Shown: positions 23,137 to 35,063, counted from the stretch's first letter. The stretch: DNA of 64,000 nucleotides from Aelia acuminata (GCA_911387785.2 OU426978.1:207808958-207872957), one strand, 5' to 3'. Translations and numbers: made by a program. The notes: a model not told the origin generated them from the sequence alone.

Positions 23137-24206
23137 CCATGAAAACGAATTCACTCTCGTCTGATTAAAATAAATGTTATATTGTTTTCAATTCTTATCT
23201 GAATGAGTGACGATTCATTAAAAACAAAAACAAAATTTCTTTATTTGATTAGTGGGGCCCGAAGGGAGATCCCCTCCATCCTAAGTACGCCACCGATCCC
23301 TATCAACCAGCCAGCTCTTGGAAGCGTGGTAGTGACACATAGCTGGCGTGGTCCCTGGTCATATTGGAAAGTGGTCTCATTGCCACGACCTCTTTCACTT
23401 TCGTTAATCCTTCTAAAACTGAGACAGCCGGCGATTTTCCCAACGGGAGAGCGTTTTCCCGCGTATGAGAGTACGATCGGCGATGGAGGAACAGGATGTA
23501 GCTGCTGCCCGAGGTTCCCTTGTTTTGGGGAGGAAAGTTGTGGAGGTGAAAAAAAAGGAGGCTTGTATTGTGACCAATCTTTTCTCTGCGTTTTCTTTTG
23601 GGTGTCCGTGAAAATTTTCTATTGTCTGGTACTAGGACCTTGTCGGAGTTAATGTATTAATTTAAAGTAACCGTGCTAGCTTGAAAACATCCCGAGATGA
23701 ATTGATACTTATGCTACGGGCTTAAACATCAAATAAACAAGTTACAATAATTTTTGTGTTGCTAACCACATTATGTGACCTTCCAAATAATTTGATTACA
23801 TTAAGGTTGGGAAATTAGTGAAAGTTACTTAAGTCAACTAGTGAAAAATCATTTATTATTCTCGAGTAGTTGGGAGGGGAGAGGGGATTATACTATAGCG
23901 GCATTTAAGTATTCTTAGCTATACATATTTTATAGTTATATTCATTCTTATATCATAGGTATCCCTAACTTATGCCCATCAGATACCAGAGGGATCCATT
24001 AGCTGTATCAATATATGCAATTAATACAATGGAACGATTTTCTGTTCACTAGTGATTTGGAAATAACTTAAAAATGGGACTATAGTGCATGGTATTTTTG
24101 AAAGTTGCAATAAAATTAGGCCTAAACGTTGATAAATAGACTTTTTAATAAATAAAACAAAATTATGTTGGTGACCTGCAACCTGTATCTTTTAGTAGTT
24201 ACAGTA
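23137..24206. other. Intronic DNA with a GC-richer segment of unknown origin
   Basis: 23249-23650 is clearly richer in G+C than the surroundings. It begins with GGGGCCCGAAGGGAGATCCC, a composition often seen at the ends of unrelated repeats. A 149-codon frame at 23203-23652 crosses it but shows no known motif and no codon periodicity I can defend. It is probably an unclassified transposon fragment. Confidence 0.35.
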
Positions 24207-25102
24207 GGGGAGAACGGGGTTGGATGGCAACAGTTTTCACTTTTTTGATTGTTGAGTCATTCCTGCTAATATAATACCAATAGGGCTGATACCACAGTAA
24301 ACTCGACGTATTAGAGTACTTCACGTATTTTTTTTCACCACATAACATTTAATACTAAGATCATAGAACAATGAAGAATTATTCAATCCAGAGTATGCCA
24401 ATTAACCCTTTATGTGAGGCAGGTTGGCGTAGAAGGTGGGGTTGTCTAGCCATCTCATTCAAGTACTGCCTGAGACATATTATTGTTATTAACATCTGCA
24501 GTATAATGGTATAATAATTTTGAATTGGTTTTTAACAGCTTTTAAGGGAAAATAGAATGACAATAGAAGAAGATGGAAGTTTAGACTGTCGTCACTTTCT
24601 GCATAAGAAAAATTGCTCTCATCCTCCTTGCTGGAACTAAAGACAATTGGTAGTTTCACCTTTGTTTATGTTTACCTTGCTTTTGTTAATTGCTGCTGCG
24701 CCAACAAACCCCAGTTGAAGAGAGCCAACTAATCCTACAGGGGAGATCATATGAAAGATGGCTGCCAGGACAGTGGAGAACAATCAAACAAGAAACTGGT
24801 TAGCCGATTTGTTAGGTTTTTCTAAGGAGTTTGGGGCTATGTGAACAGAATCGGAGTCAAATGTTTTGCCATGCCTTTAAACCAAATTTACTGAAAATAT
24901 AAAAATTTACTTACATGTTATAAAATCAATCAATGAAGCACACTCTTCTCTACACTCTTAGCATCGGATTGAAAACTCAGGACAAGATTTCCGAGGTCGA
25001 GCGGGTCACATGGTATGATGGTGGCGCCTTCACTACAGTTGTGACGGAAACTATAAGCCAATGGCCAACCTACCCCCTATGCCAACCAACCCCGCTCTCC
25101 CC
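24207..25102. mobile_element. TA-flanked transposon remnant of 896 bp
   Basis: TA lies at 24205-24206 and 25103-25104. Ends are inverted: GGGGAGAACGGGGTTGG on the left and, from the right, GGGGAGAGCGGGGTTGG, continuing into GTTGGATGGCA/GTTGGTTGGCA. No transposase is recognisable. A Tc1/mariner/pogo-type non-autonomous element is likely. Its right end is about 170 bp from the exon at 25276. Confidence 0.75.
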
Positions 25103-25275
25103 TAATATTTATTTATTATTCATTCATAAAAAATAAATATACTAGGCATTAGACCTGAAAGAAGATGAGCCGTATTGTCTGAACAGTAAGGTTTAAGTGG
25201 TCCGAATAGTCTTTACTCGATCATCTCCCTATTCTTTTATTTTTAAAGAAGTATGTAACTGTAAATCCATCTTAC

Positions 25276-25893
25276 CATGCATCCCAAGTCTTCATCTGCA
25301 TAGAGGCCCGGGAAGTGCTTCTGATCTCCACAGCTGAAAGTGGTGTCGGGGAGCTCCACCTTGGAGGTGAAGTTGTCATCGTAGTTCTGGTCATAGCTGA
25401 CCGGGTAGTACTCCTTGGGGGCGTTCATCACCCTGCTCGGCCCGATCATAGGGTACTTGGGCTTAACGGTGGCTGGCTTCGTGGGTCGAGAGGTTGTCGT
25501 CGTTGTAGTTGTTGTTGTAGTAGTTGTTGAAGGAGTTGTTGTTGTTGATGTCATTGCAGCCAGGAGCTGCTGCTCCCTCAGCCTCAGGGCCGCGGCCAAC
25601 GCCTCCACGCTGATGTTGGAGGCCTTCGAGAGGCTCTGAAGAGAGTGGCCCATGAGGAGCGGCGAGGGGCTGGTCAAGTCGAAGCCGTCGTATGTGCCGT
25701 GGTGGAGTGCGTTCTGGAGCAGCTTGGTCTTGGAGGCGAGGCTGGCCGCGTTGTTGGAGGCGGCGGTCTGTCGGACCGCTGGTCTCTGCAGTGAGGGGGC
25801 TGCCACTTCCTGCATCGGTGAGGGTAGCTTCTCGACGGAGCCCACGACGATGGAGTTCTTCAGCGGCATCTCAGTTACCGTCGGGGCAACTTG
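25276..25893 (-). CDS. Penultimate exon of a CPAP1-like chitin-binding protein
   Basis: The 206-codon exon begins QVAPTVTEMPLKNSIVVG. It carries a low-complexity, Ala/Ser/Gln-containing region with RLREQQLLAAM, then a mucin-like Thr run (STTTTPSTTTTTTTTT) and a Pro/Lys linker. It ends with TTFSCGDQKHFPGLYADED and LGCM. The last part holds the first two cysteines of the chitin-binding type-2 domain completed by the exon at 6529-6762. On the minus strand the acceptor is TTGTTTCAG before CAA and the donor is ATG|GTAAGA; both phases are 0. The Thr run is probably O-glycosylated. Upstream exons with the signal peptide were not found. One domain in a long low-complexity protein fits the CPAP1 class of cuticle proteins. 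Confidence 0.92.
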
Positions 25894-25965
25894 CTGAAAC
25901 AATAGAGTTTGTTTTTAGTACATAGTCATCGCCTTATTTTCAAATTATCATTTTAAAAAAAATAG

Positions 25966-26008
25966 TAGGATAATATATAGGATAATATATAGGATAATAT
26001 ATAGGATA
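25966..26008. repeat. 12-bp tandem repeat
   Basis: TAGGATAATATA is repeated about 3.6 times, just upstream of the exon on the gene strand. Confidence 0.9.
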
Positions 26009-26325
26009 TAGACAGTTATTGACACGCAGCATAGTTATTAACACCCCAAAATTTAACTTAAATAAATAACTAAACAAGTCCTAATTTTATTTCAAGGTAT
26101 ACATGAATCTAATGTTTGAAGGGTCCTATAAGTCATTTATGAAGTAAGTGTTTAGCAAACTATCAGATTTCACAATTAAATCCACAGGGTGTTAGCTGTT
26201 GCACTTTTCATAATAAATATTGCCATATGGTAAAACTATTGAACTTTTTACTCAAAAAAATGTCTTGACTCTTTATGAGGATAGATAAAGAGGAGCTACA
26301 GGAAGTTAATAAAAGTTTTACAGAA
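26009..26325. mobile_element. TA-type MITE (copy 2, inverted and truncated)
   Basis: This aligns in reverse complement with 7196-7604, sharing ATTTAACTTAAATAAAT-like and TTTATGAGGATAGATAA segments. It retains one diverged terminus (ACAGTTATTGACAC near 26010) and lacks the other. It lies upstream of the 25276-25893 exon on the gene strand, opposite in orientation to copy 1. Confidence 0.7.
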
Positions 26326-29300
26326 GACCGATTTATAATATAGCAAGCTGCTGTCACAACCATTACCTTTATTTGCTAATGTGCTCTTGATAGGGTTGGT
26401 AAGAAATTCGCATCAAACTATGGCCGTAGCAGTTTGGAATCAAAGTATTCATTAAAGGAAAAGAAAGAGTTATTAAGAATTGGTTGTTCTACTACTTGAC
26501 AAAAGGTATAACGGGTGCAGTAATTTTTCGTTTTCAATTACCACTTATTTTCCGGATAATTTCCTTATGATTTAATTGGAAAAACCGAATTTACTGTGGC
26601 TGGGTGTGACTCATGGAGGCATTTTAATAAAATAAAATGTACCGAAATCCAGCTAAATTTTATAAAAAATATTAAACATTTAAATCCTGTGCAGACCGTA
26701 AAATATAAGGAAATGTCACCACATTAAATGTTTACATATTGCATTTATAAATAAATTATACGAATAATTTACAGTTAGCAATTAATTATACAATGGGTAA
26801 AGTTAATTGTATACATTTACATTCCATGCTGTGGATGGATGATTTGTACATGTGTGTAATTTAGCTACATGTAAACATTAATTCAAGTATTACTTACGTG
26901 TTTGTTAATTACAAAAAAAATTTTTTTTATCATAATAACTTATAAAGAAGGCACCGGTTTAAAGATGAGGTTCTACTCATTATAATATTAGGAAAAACTA
27001 TATCTAAAGATTTAATTGGTCACACTGAACCCAATTTCATTTTGTTATATTAATTCATTTAAAACTATTCTTAGAATTGATGGGGTACGTTGTGTGTGAG
27101 TAGCCATACAAATAAATTGTAATCCTCTTTCTAGTTATGATGTAAATTTTTCATACCTCATCGTTAATAAGTGAGCAAGCGTGTCATATTTTAAAAATCT
27201 TTGTTATTTAAGAACCAGTTTAACCCTCAGAACCTGCATTCCATACTATTTTTTTTTTTTTTTTTTTTTTTATAAACCCGAATATTCAGCCCCATCCAAA
27301 ATGAAGTTGCGAAAGTAATTAGTAGCAGATTCTTTCAAGCGAATTTCCGTCAGCACATTTTCCTCAATCATGGCGTGTAAAAGCAGAACTAAAATATTCT
27401 CCGGCACGTTTGTGAAAGCTCCTTAGTTGGTATTCCTTGGCTTGCGAATTTTATTTTCCTTTGAACTTTGAAGCATGAGTTTCTTTCGTTGTTCTCCAAT
27501 CACTTAGTCCGGAATATTCAACGGCCCTTTGTTTTTAATTTTTTTTTTTTTTTTTTTTTTACATGATTAAATAAATCGTTCATTCATAAACACGGTCAGG
27601 TTTATTTTGACTATTTCTTTTCACGTATTTGCATTTTTTTAACATAACTATCTCGATTACGTCATGGTTTAATGTTTTATGGAGAAAAAAATTAGTCATC
27701 CTCCGATACAGATTTTCTTGTCCCATGGGGAATATTGTTTCAGTTTCTAAATGAGGTTTATGATAGTCCGACTACCACCAGCTGCAAGGTACTTGAAGTG
27801 AAATAATTTTTTATGTTAAAAAATGTTATTATATTTGCTAATTTGAGTATTTTACATAAATAAGAGAATATAAATTTCCTGTTTCTGGAATTATCAAGCT
27901 AATTTTAAATTTCTAATATCTGAGATACATTGCGTTATTGAATTTTAAAATGGATAACAAGACTTTATGTTGTAACTATGAACTCGAATAATTATTAGTA
28001 AAGGATTATTTATAAATAAATTATATTTATAATTGTTATTAATATTGTTAATTATTAATTAATACAATATTTCAGGCTGGAAACAACGCACCTACCAAAC
28101 TGAGGATAATCTCACCATTAATTTCCCATGTCGATTTCCCTAAGTTTACGTTATTATAAATTTTCCATTCATGCCATTCTGTCTCCCTCGTATAATGATT
28201 TCTTAAAGAAGATAAACTAGATTTATGTTTTATTTGTTTTGTAATACATGTCTCCCAAACAGTGCAGACTTTAATTTTTTTATATCTTCGTTTGAGATGC
28301 ACATGGTATTGCAAACTTCAAATCAATCTCAAAATTCCATCACTTACAAATTTTTTTTACAAAACAGATCAACTGTACGTAATTGAAATAATATTTTTAA
28401 AAAAAAGTCTTATGTTAAATTTTATTATTATAATTTACTAATATCTTGTATTAGTAAATATTACTAAATTGATTGTATATGAATTCAATTCTTCAATTCA
28501 ATTCTTTCAATTCTTCAATTCAATTACCGATTCTTTTGTGATTGATAATGAAAATATTTTGTAAGTTGAATTTTCAATGATTTATATTTAACTAATTTTC
28601 GTTATTTCAATCGCATGAAGGAATTCTTTGCGTGTACAATTACCTATTAGTTATATAGTTGCAGATTTTTTTTTTTTATCAGTACTTTTTCTAATAAAAT
28701 TAGGATATCGAAATCCAACAAAATAAGGGAGTGGCCCATATTTCTAAATTAACATTTTTTTTACTTATCAGTTTACAGTATCTTCAAAATCAATATCAAA
28801 TCCATTTTTATGGTCTTTACTTGGATGGATAGTTTGGATGGACTAAAAGAATCTTCAACCTGGAAATAAATGTTTAAAATACCTCTCTAGATTAATATCG
28901 AGGATTAGGAACTTCGAGGAAACTAACTAGGAGGGAAAAAACCCAAGGATATTTATTCTATTTTCGGCCAAGTCTAAGATAAGATTATTAAGATTTGTAT
29001 AGGCCTTTCGAACTGATACAAGAAAATTTAACAGATGAACAAGTGAGAAATTTCAAGAAATTTTATGTTCCATCCTCTTTTTTTTTTTATAACACACACA
29101 CACATATATATATATATATTTGGCTGTGTCTAGTTCATTTAGCCCAGAAGAAGAACTGTATCGTAGGCTGCAATAAAATAGTTTATTATTAATTGTAGAT
29201 TTCTTGACCGCCACCCCGCACTAATTCTTGAATTTCTTTTTTAACAATTTATTGTTCAGGTTCAGGTTCGTAAATTTAAATGCCATTTCGTGACCTGATC

Positions 29301-29952
29301 TGTAGATGTCGTAACCAAGGCCGAAAACGGTCGATTTTGGGAATTCCTGTAATTAAGAGAGTAAACAGGAAAGATACGAGTCCCGTCTAACAAGAAGATA
29401 CGTATTTTACATTATTTATTATCTAAAAAAAAAAAAAAAAGAACTGAATATTTATATTATTGAATATGGTATTTGTAAAATCTGTGGAACCGCAACGCTT
29501 GGAGGGAAATGCTCATTACATTTATACAGCTTAACTAAATGACTCAAAGTTCTGTAAGGTTACTGCTTTCCGGATCCTGTTCATGTAGGTCATCTCGAAG
29601 ACCGCAAGGGATCTTACTTAATTTTTTGCAAATGGTCGCCGCTCTCAACTTTCTCCCTAACCTGAAAGAGGTCTTCCGAACCTTTCCATAATGAATCACT
29701 CACTCCGGCTTTCATTTCATTCATAAGTTCATCATTCCAACATTCGCATACGATTTTCCATTCTGATTCATGCAAATTATGGTTATACAGCAATCTCACA
29801 CTGGATGAGTCGGAACCAACAGCTTATTCCTATGGCCTATTCAAATTTATAAATGGATCACTTAACAACTATATATACTAAGCTTTATAGATCAAAAAAT
29901 AATGGAGACATTTTTGTTATATTTGGACTGAACTACTTCCAATAAGACAAAA
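26326..29952. other. AT-rich DNA without recognisable genes
   Basis: T-runs occur at about 27250-27270 and 27538-27560, a CA/TA microsatellite at about 29093-29120, and CAATT-rich tandem sequence at 28485-28525. A 61-codon minus-strand frame at 29614-29799 looks compositionally protein-like (MRLLYNHNLHESEWKIVCE) but has no recognised motif and no clear splice context. Missing 5' exons of the chitin-binding gene could lie here, but I found none. Confidence 0.45.
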
Positions 29953-29960
29953 GTTATGAC

Positions 29961-31575
29961 TAGAGCTCGAATTCCCGAGCAATTGCTTCTTTTTTTAGGA
30001 AAGTGAGAATAGAGCGAACTCAAGTTACTTATCCGAACCAAGGCTAATGGGATGTTTTAGTGAAGTTTTATACTGCACGAAATTGCACGTTTTGGGATTT
30101 ACTGCATGAAATTGCACGATTTGAATTTTTATTGCACGAAATTGCATCATTTGATATTTTGAAGAAAAAATATATTACAAATTGTAATTTTCTTTAATAC
30201 ACATCAAAACAATAGGGGAAAATAAATGTGAATATCATAGAAACAAAATAAAGGGAACTTGGGAGATGTAAACCAACACAAAGCTCAGATTTCCGAGAAA
30301 TGAGGGTTCAGTGGTTCCTGGATGTTAACATTTCGTTTCTCAATTCCCATCGTTTTGTAAGTATCAAACTAGCTTCTGTCGAGTATATTTTTACTAAAAT
30401 GCCTAAAATTGGAGGTGTGTCTTCGAACATTGCGGGATGGATTGAAAAATATCCTGACTCAAAAGGGATGGTAGTGTAGTGTTTTGCAAATCTTGTGATA
30501 AAAATGTTGGATGTGAGAGGAAATCACAAATTGTTGCCCACTGCAGCACAAGTAAGTAGCTAATTATTTTTTAACCATACAACGGTACCAGGGGTAGTGC
30601 GTGTATCAGAGTGATTTAAAAATAAGCCTACGCACCGGTTATTGCATCTAGTGATTCCATAATTTGATCAGTATCTTTCCTTTATAAGATCTCCCTTTTT
30701 CCAATATAACTACAGTTTACATGCGAGTGTTTTACTCTTTATTTCACATCTTGTTACTATTTTAAGTAAATATTTTATATTCTGATTTTTTATTTTTGTT
30801 TTTTTACCGGAAATATTTTCAAACACAGAATTGGAAGAAAATTTGCAATCAATTATCAAATTAAAAACCAATCCAACCATTTAACTGATTTGGCATTTAT
30901 TAGATCGAATTTAGCAGCTTTGCCGGTTGCTCTTACAGAACTAGAGGAGAAAAATCTTTCTCTATATGACCAAATAAAAATAGTTGAGGACTTTGGAAAC
31001 AATCAAGAGCGAAAAAGGAATTATCATTTACGAAAAATTTCGAACCTTTTTTTTTTAACAAATTCTGAATACAAACTATTAAAAAATTGTAATGATTTCC
31101 TGAACGGAAATTCAGTCACTGTTGAATGAAGGAGATCCCTAGTTGCTGAGTCGCTATAAATATTTTCCTCTAACGATTGTAGAAGTTGAGATCTCTTTAT
31201 CTAAATTGAAAGACAGTTTAAGTGACAGAATTTTTTTTAGAAATGTATTAAGTTATAAACTTTGATTTAAAAAATAATGAAGTGTAGTTACATTTCTAAT
31301 CTACTCCATTAATTTTTCTTTACTAATAAAAAATTCATTATTTTTCCAAAATTTTAATATAGATATAATCTATATAAAACCAATATTTTAAAAATAAAAG
31401 TTTTTACTTCAATTTACTCCCCGCTGCTTATTTGTTTCAAAAGTAGCTATGTATTTTTCACATAAATAATTTAATTCATGATTTTCAAGCAATAAATTTT
31501 TTTTGCATGTTAATGCACGTTTTTAACTTTTTATTGCACGTTTTCAAATTTTTACTGCACGGAATTCCGAGTTTA
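29961..31575 (+). mobile_element. hAT element 1
   Basis: It starts TAGAGCTCGAATTCCCGAGC and ends with the complement of TAAACTCGGAATTCCGTGCA. Subterminal regions carry many TTGCACG or GCACG motifs (30080-30150 and 31510-31565), as hAT transposase-binding regions often do. It contains a decayed two-exon gene. Length is 1615 bp. The flanking 8-bp GTTATGAC repeats support hAT. Confidence 0.88.
30399..31129 (+). pseudogene. Decayed two-exon BED-type/hAT-like protein gene
   Basis: Exon 1 starts with ATG at 30399 (MPKIGGVSSNIAGWIEKYPD). After a frameshift and stop it continues as VFCKSCDKNVGCERKSQIVA and HCSTS, a BED-like zinc-finger pattern. It ends at 30551 before GTAAGTAG. A 277-bp intron ends AAACACAG at 30828. 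Exon 2 reads KLEENLQSIIKLKTNPT and, in another frame to 31129, LAFIRSNLAALPVALTELEE and KNLSLYDQIKIVEDFGNN. This layout recalls short hAT-derived CGGBP1-like proteins (tentative). Stops in both exons make it a pseudogene. A full hAT catalytic domain is absent. Confidence 0.65.
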
Positions 31576-31583
31576 GTTATGAC

Positions 31584-33457
31584 TAAAGACCGGATTTCGT
31601 GCAGTAAAATTTTTAAAAACGTGCAATAAAAATTAGCCAAACGTGCAAAAACGTGCAATAAAAATAAAAAACACTGACAAACGTGCAATTCAACCTTCTG
31701 CTGTGTGAAGAGGTGGTGTATAATTACAAAAATTTATTAATTTAACATATTTATATAATTATTGTAATATTCATATGTGCTTAAATGTGAATAAAAAACT
31801 TTTAATGCTTCTCCAGTTTTTACCATTTACGGAGCGCCATCGCTAACAAATAAAATGATTTTATCTTGGTAGGATGTTTGACAAAAACATTTGCTAAACT
31901 GTCGTTCACAAATCGAGAAGGTATGGTTTTATCCGAATTTAGATTTTGGAAGATTGGCTGGCTGTCACTTTAGGCATTTTCACTATCCCTCCAAAGACAC
32001 ACTAATATTTTTTTTCATACATGCCACACTGGGGTCCTACAGACCCCAAAAGTTAATCCTTTATATAAATTATAGTTTTAAAATATTTTTAGAAGCTTTT
32101 ATTTAGAAAATTAAAAAAAACGTACAAGATCAAGAAAACAATAAATTGGATTAAAAATATTTATTTTAATTTACGTTATATAAAAAAACACATGTAAAAT
32201 GCACATTTTTCAAGTCGTTTTTACAGTTTGGAAAAAACATATTTAGAAAATTCAAATTTTATACAAATCAAGATTCATTATTTTTCTATTGTTACTTAGA
32301 ATATTCTAAATTTGTTGCTGAACACTTTTCTTACATGCAGCCCTCATTGATACAGTGACTGCATTCCACGCACAAGTGTGTGACTGTGGCATTCCCCACA
32401 AACTAGTTTTGTTTTCCTATCTTTTTGTCAAGAACAATAAGAGCATCTTCCATTTTAAATTGACCTAGGGCCTTTGGACCCGTGCCATTGACTCCTAATT
32501 CCTTAATTAATTTTTTTATTGACCTTCTCACTTTAGGCCTAAGCCATTCTGAAAAAATTCACATTTATCAGAAAGTTAAGCAATAAATAAAAAATAAAAC
32601 ATAACCCACAAAAAGAAATATAAACCAAATAATAAAACATTTTAAAAGAAATATTTGTTACACTTCCCTCACTTACAAAGCAAATTGTAATAAAAGTGTA
32701 ATAACAAAAAGAAGAACTTAGATGCCACACTGGGGTCTACAGGACCCCAACACAAGTTTTAAATTTTCTATAAAAACAACAGGATGAACTACAACTTTTC
32801 CAACATAGGCGCTAAGGCGGTAGGTGTACCAACTTCGAATACATAGAAGCCATAGCCATTAGAATAATTTTATCAATTAGATATTCGTACTTAATATGTT
32901 CTTGGGGTCTGTCAGACCCCAGTGTGCCTTGCGAGGGCTATTTTACTTATTTACCGAACTAAACTCAACTTCAATATGAAATGAAAATAAAGGAATAGGT
33001 GGGAAGGTTGAGTCAAATCAAGTTAGAGCTTCTAAGAAAGTTAATACAAAGGAACGTTGTTCGACATAATACCATTTCCTTAACGAATTTGAAGAAATAC
33101 TTTGAAATCATGAATCATTTTTTCTTTCTTAGAAAATTAGGTAGATAAATAAATTACAAATACATGCATGCATCGGTAATATTGTTGGTGATTATACCTA
33201 AAATAAATCTTAACTATTCTCTACAATAAAAATTTAAAAAAGTTCAATATTATTAATGAAATATCAAAAAGTGCACTTTCGTGCACTGAAAACGTGAAAT
33301 GTGCAAATTTGTGCAGTAACCCTCAAAATGTGCAATTTCGTGCAAAATAAAACTTACATATGTTAATCCGGATGCCTTAATTCGTGTAAATAACTTGTCC
33401 CCGATCGATTTCAAGCAACCGAAAAAAAAGTGCAATTGCACGAGAATCCGGTCTCTA
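31584..33457. mobile_element. hAT element 2, with a nested piggyBac-like insertion
   Basis: Ends are TAAAGACCGGATTTCGTGCA on the left and, from the right, TAGAGACCGGATTCTCGTGC. GTGCA motifs cluster near both ends (31600-31690 and 33268-33345). It is bounded by GTTATGAC copies. The element is non-autonomous: about 920 bp of its own sequence remain when the nested 951-bp element is removed. No transposase frame is seen. Confidence 0.85.
31987..32937 (-). mobile_element. piggyBac-like element flanked by CTAT
   Basis: Ends are CCCTCCAAAGACACACT and, from the right, CCCTCGCAAGGCACACT. The four bases CTAT occur on both sides (31983-31986, 32938-32941) instead of the canonical TTAA. On the minus strand 32330-32455 encodes, in shifting frames, RCSYCS, QKDRKTKLVCGECHSHT and CVECSHCINEGC, the remnant of the Cys-rich C-terminal ribbon of piggyBac transposases. 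Three palindromic TGGGGTC...GACCCCA segments lie at about 32029-32048, 32730-32750 and 32903-32921. The catalytic domain is gone. Confidence 0.75.
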
Positions 33458-33796
33458 GTTATGACCAACAGCTTACAAGAAATAGCAATCATCAAAAGAG
33501 GCGTATGTAAAGGGAGCCAGGGGCTACAAGTCAATACGAATTATTCATATTGACTTTTATTTACAAATACAATAGTGAATTCGTAATTATATTGACCCAA
33601 AAGTCATTACATGAATAATAAATTCATATTTGTATTATTAAATCAAATTATGGACATCCAAGTCCCGAGCTAATAAAATGAACTTATGGGAACAAGCTAT
33701 CGAAAGAAGTAATTTCAAAATAAGGTAAAGCATTAAGTGAGTACATAAATAAGATAAAAAACGAAATTCAGGGATGATAATTGGCCGGCCATCTTT

Positions 33797-34082
33797 GTTG
33801 TTTGTTTAATGTCACTTTATGCTACTAGCGCTAACCGGACGATGCTACAGTGGGATGGGATGTCTAAATTTTGCCTATCCGAGTACAATTAGGATAGATA
33901 TCTTTAACGAGTACCTGACATCATTTTCAGACCTCTATTTTCAATCCTATCCAACGGACGGCATTGCCAAGATTTTTTTACTCCCATTAAAAAACCCTAG
34001 GGCCACCGCAGGACGCGAACCCGCGACCTTTAGTATTGTAGGTTGCTATGCTAATCACTACACCACAGGTGATCCCCTCAGC
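33797..34082 (-). mobile_element. tRNA-derived SINE, copy 2
   Basis: Same family as 10570-10854. It is flanked by a target duplication CCATCTTT at 33789-33796 and 34083-34090. The tRNA-like head is at the right (minus-strand 5' end) and the TTTG-rich tail at the left. Confidence 0.88.
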
Positions 34083-35063
34083 CCATCTTTAAGTGGAGCT
34101 TGGCAAGGTACTATATATGACACCACGAGTTTGTGAATTTTTTACCCGCTCCAGGATGAATATTTTCGTATCGTTTCTTTTTCACCATATAGGGAATTTA
34201 TCTGAGACGTGATTTGGTTATATTGATTGATAGTGGCAGCTGATATAGCCGAGCAAACAAGACAAACCTTCAAGATCAACACAAACAACGAAATGGCACT
34301 ACGTAGAGGAAACATAAGTTTTGTAATATTTTATCTAATTGACATAAAAGTAACTTTTTCTATTTCTTTTTATGTTTTTAGTGTATTATTTCATTAATTT
34401 AATAATTATAATCCCCAAAACACAAAATTCCATTTACTTGATAAAAAATTCGTGCAAGGTACAATATATGGCAGCATACAATTTATTGGTATCTTACCAA
34501 TAAACTTTTGTTTATTCACAAAATTTTTTTTTTTCAGATTTTTGTTATTTTAGACCCCAAATGACAGAAAAATATCAAACATTTTAAAAAAACACTGTGG
34601 ATCTATTCTTGCCAAGGTAAGGATTAAAGATTAGTGTAAAGAATACATGTGCGTAAAAAAAAAAAATTACATATCTTTGTAATGCTCTTTCGACTTCAAA
34701 ACTTCTAAAATATGAAAAGAGGAATACTGTGCCCACAGATTGAAATTTATGGAAAGCGAAAGAAACTTTCTATTCTTCTAATCTAGTTTCCCAGAGATTC
34801 TCCTTTAAGAATCCTAACTCTGTTACCTTAAATCCCTTCAATCTCGTAAATTTGAAATTAGAATTACAAATGCGATTGACAATCTTGAATTATGTTTCCG
34901 TATGTTAGGAGCCCAAGATTAATTAATTAAATAATGCTAATTATGTGTATTAAGAATACCATTTTGACCATTTGCAATGTATACCAGTTTATAGTACCTA
35001 CTCCAGGCGATAAAATGTAATGATTATTAATTTGCACGTAAAAGCATTTACATGTTAAAAAAA
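34083..35063. other. AT-rich DNA without recognisable genes
   Basis: No coding frame or repeat boundary is recognised. Confidence 0.5.

Larger units (their letters stand above)
6763..25275 (-). other. 18.5-kb phase-0 intron of the CPAP1-like gene
   Basis: On the gene strand the donor is ATG|GTAAGA at 25276/25275 and the acceptor is a poly-T tract ending CCAG at 6763. The intron interrupts the chitin-binding domain after its second cysteine plus one residue. It contains the mariner, the satellite-bearing repeat cluster, fold-back elements, a SINE and several MITEs listed below, and no recognisable host exon. Confidence 0.85.
29953..33465. repeat. Three copies of one 8-bp target site around two hAT elements
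   Basis: GTTATGAC occurs at 29953-29960, 31576-31583 and 33458-33465, exactly at the outer ends and at the junction of the two elements below. Eight-bp duplications are the hAT hallmark. Confidence 0.9.

Noticed and set aside
23203..23652. 149-codon plus-strand frame
   Set aside because: It crosses a boundary between element flank and a GC-rich segment, with no motif or sensible start context.
25315..25925. Four plus-strand frames antisense to the chitin-binding exon
   Set aside because: The minus-strand frame has splice sites and domain cysteines; Val- and Cys-rich antisense frames come from the Thr-codon run.
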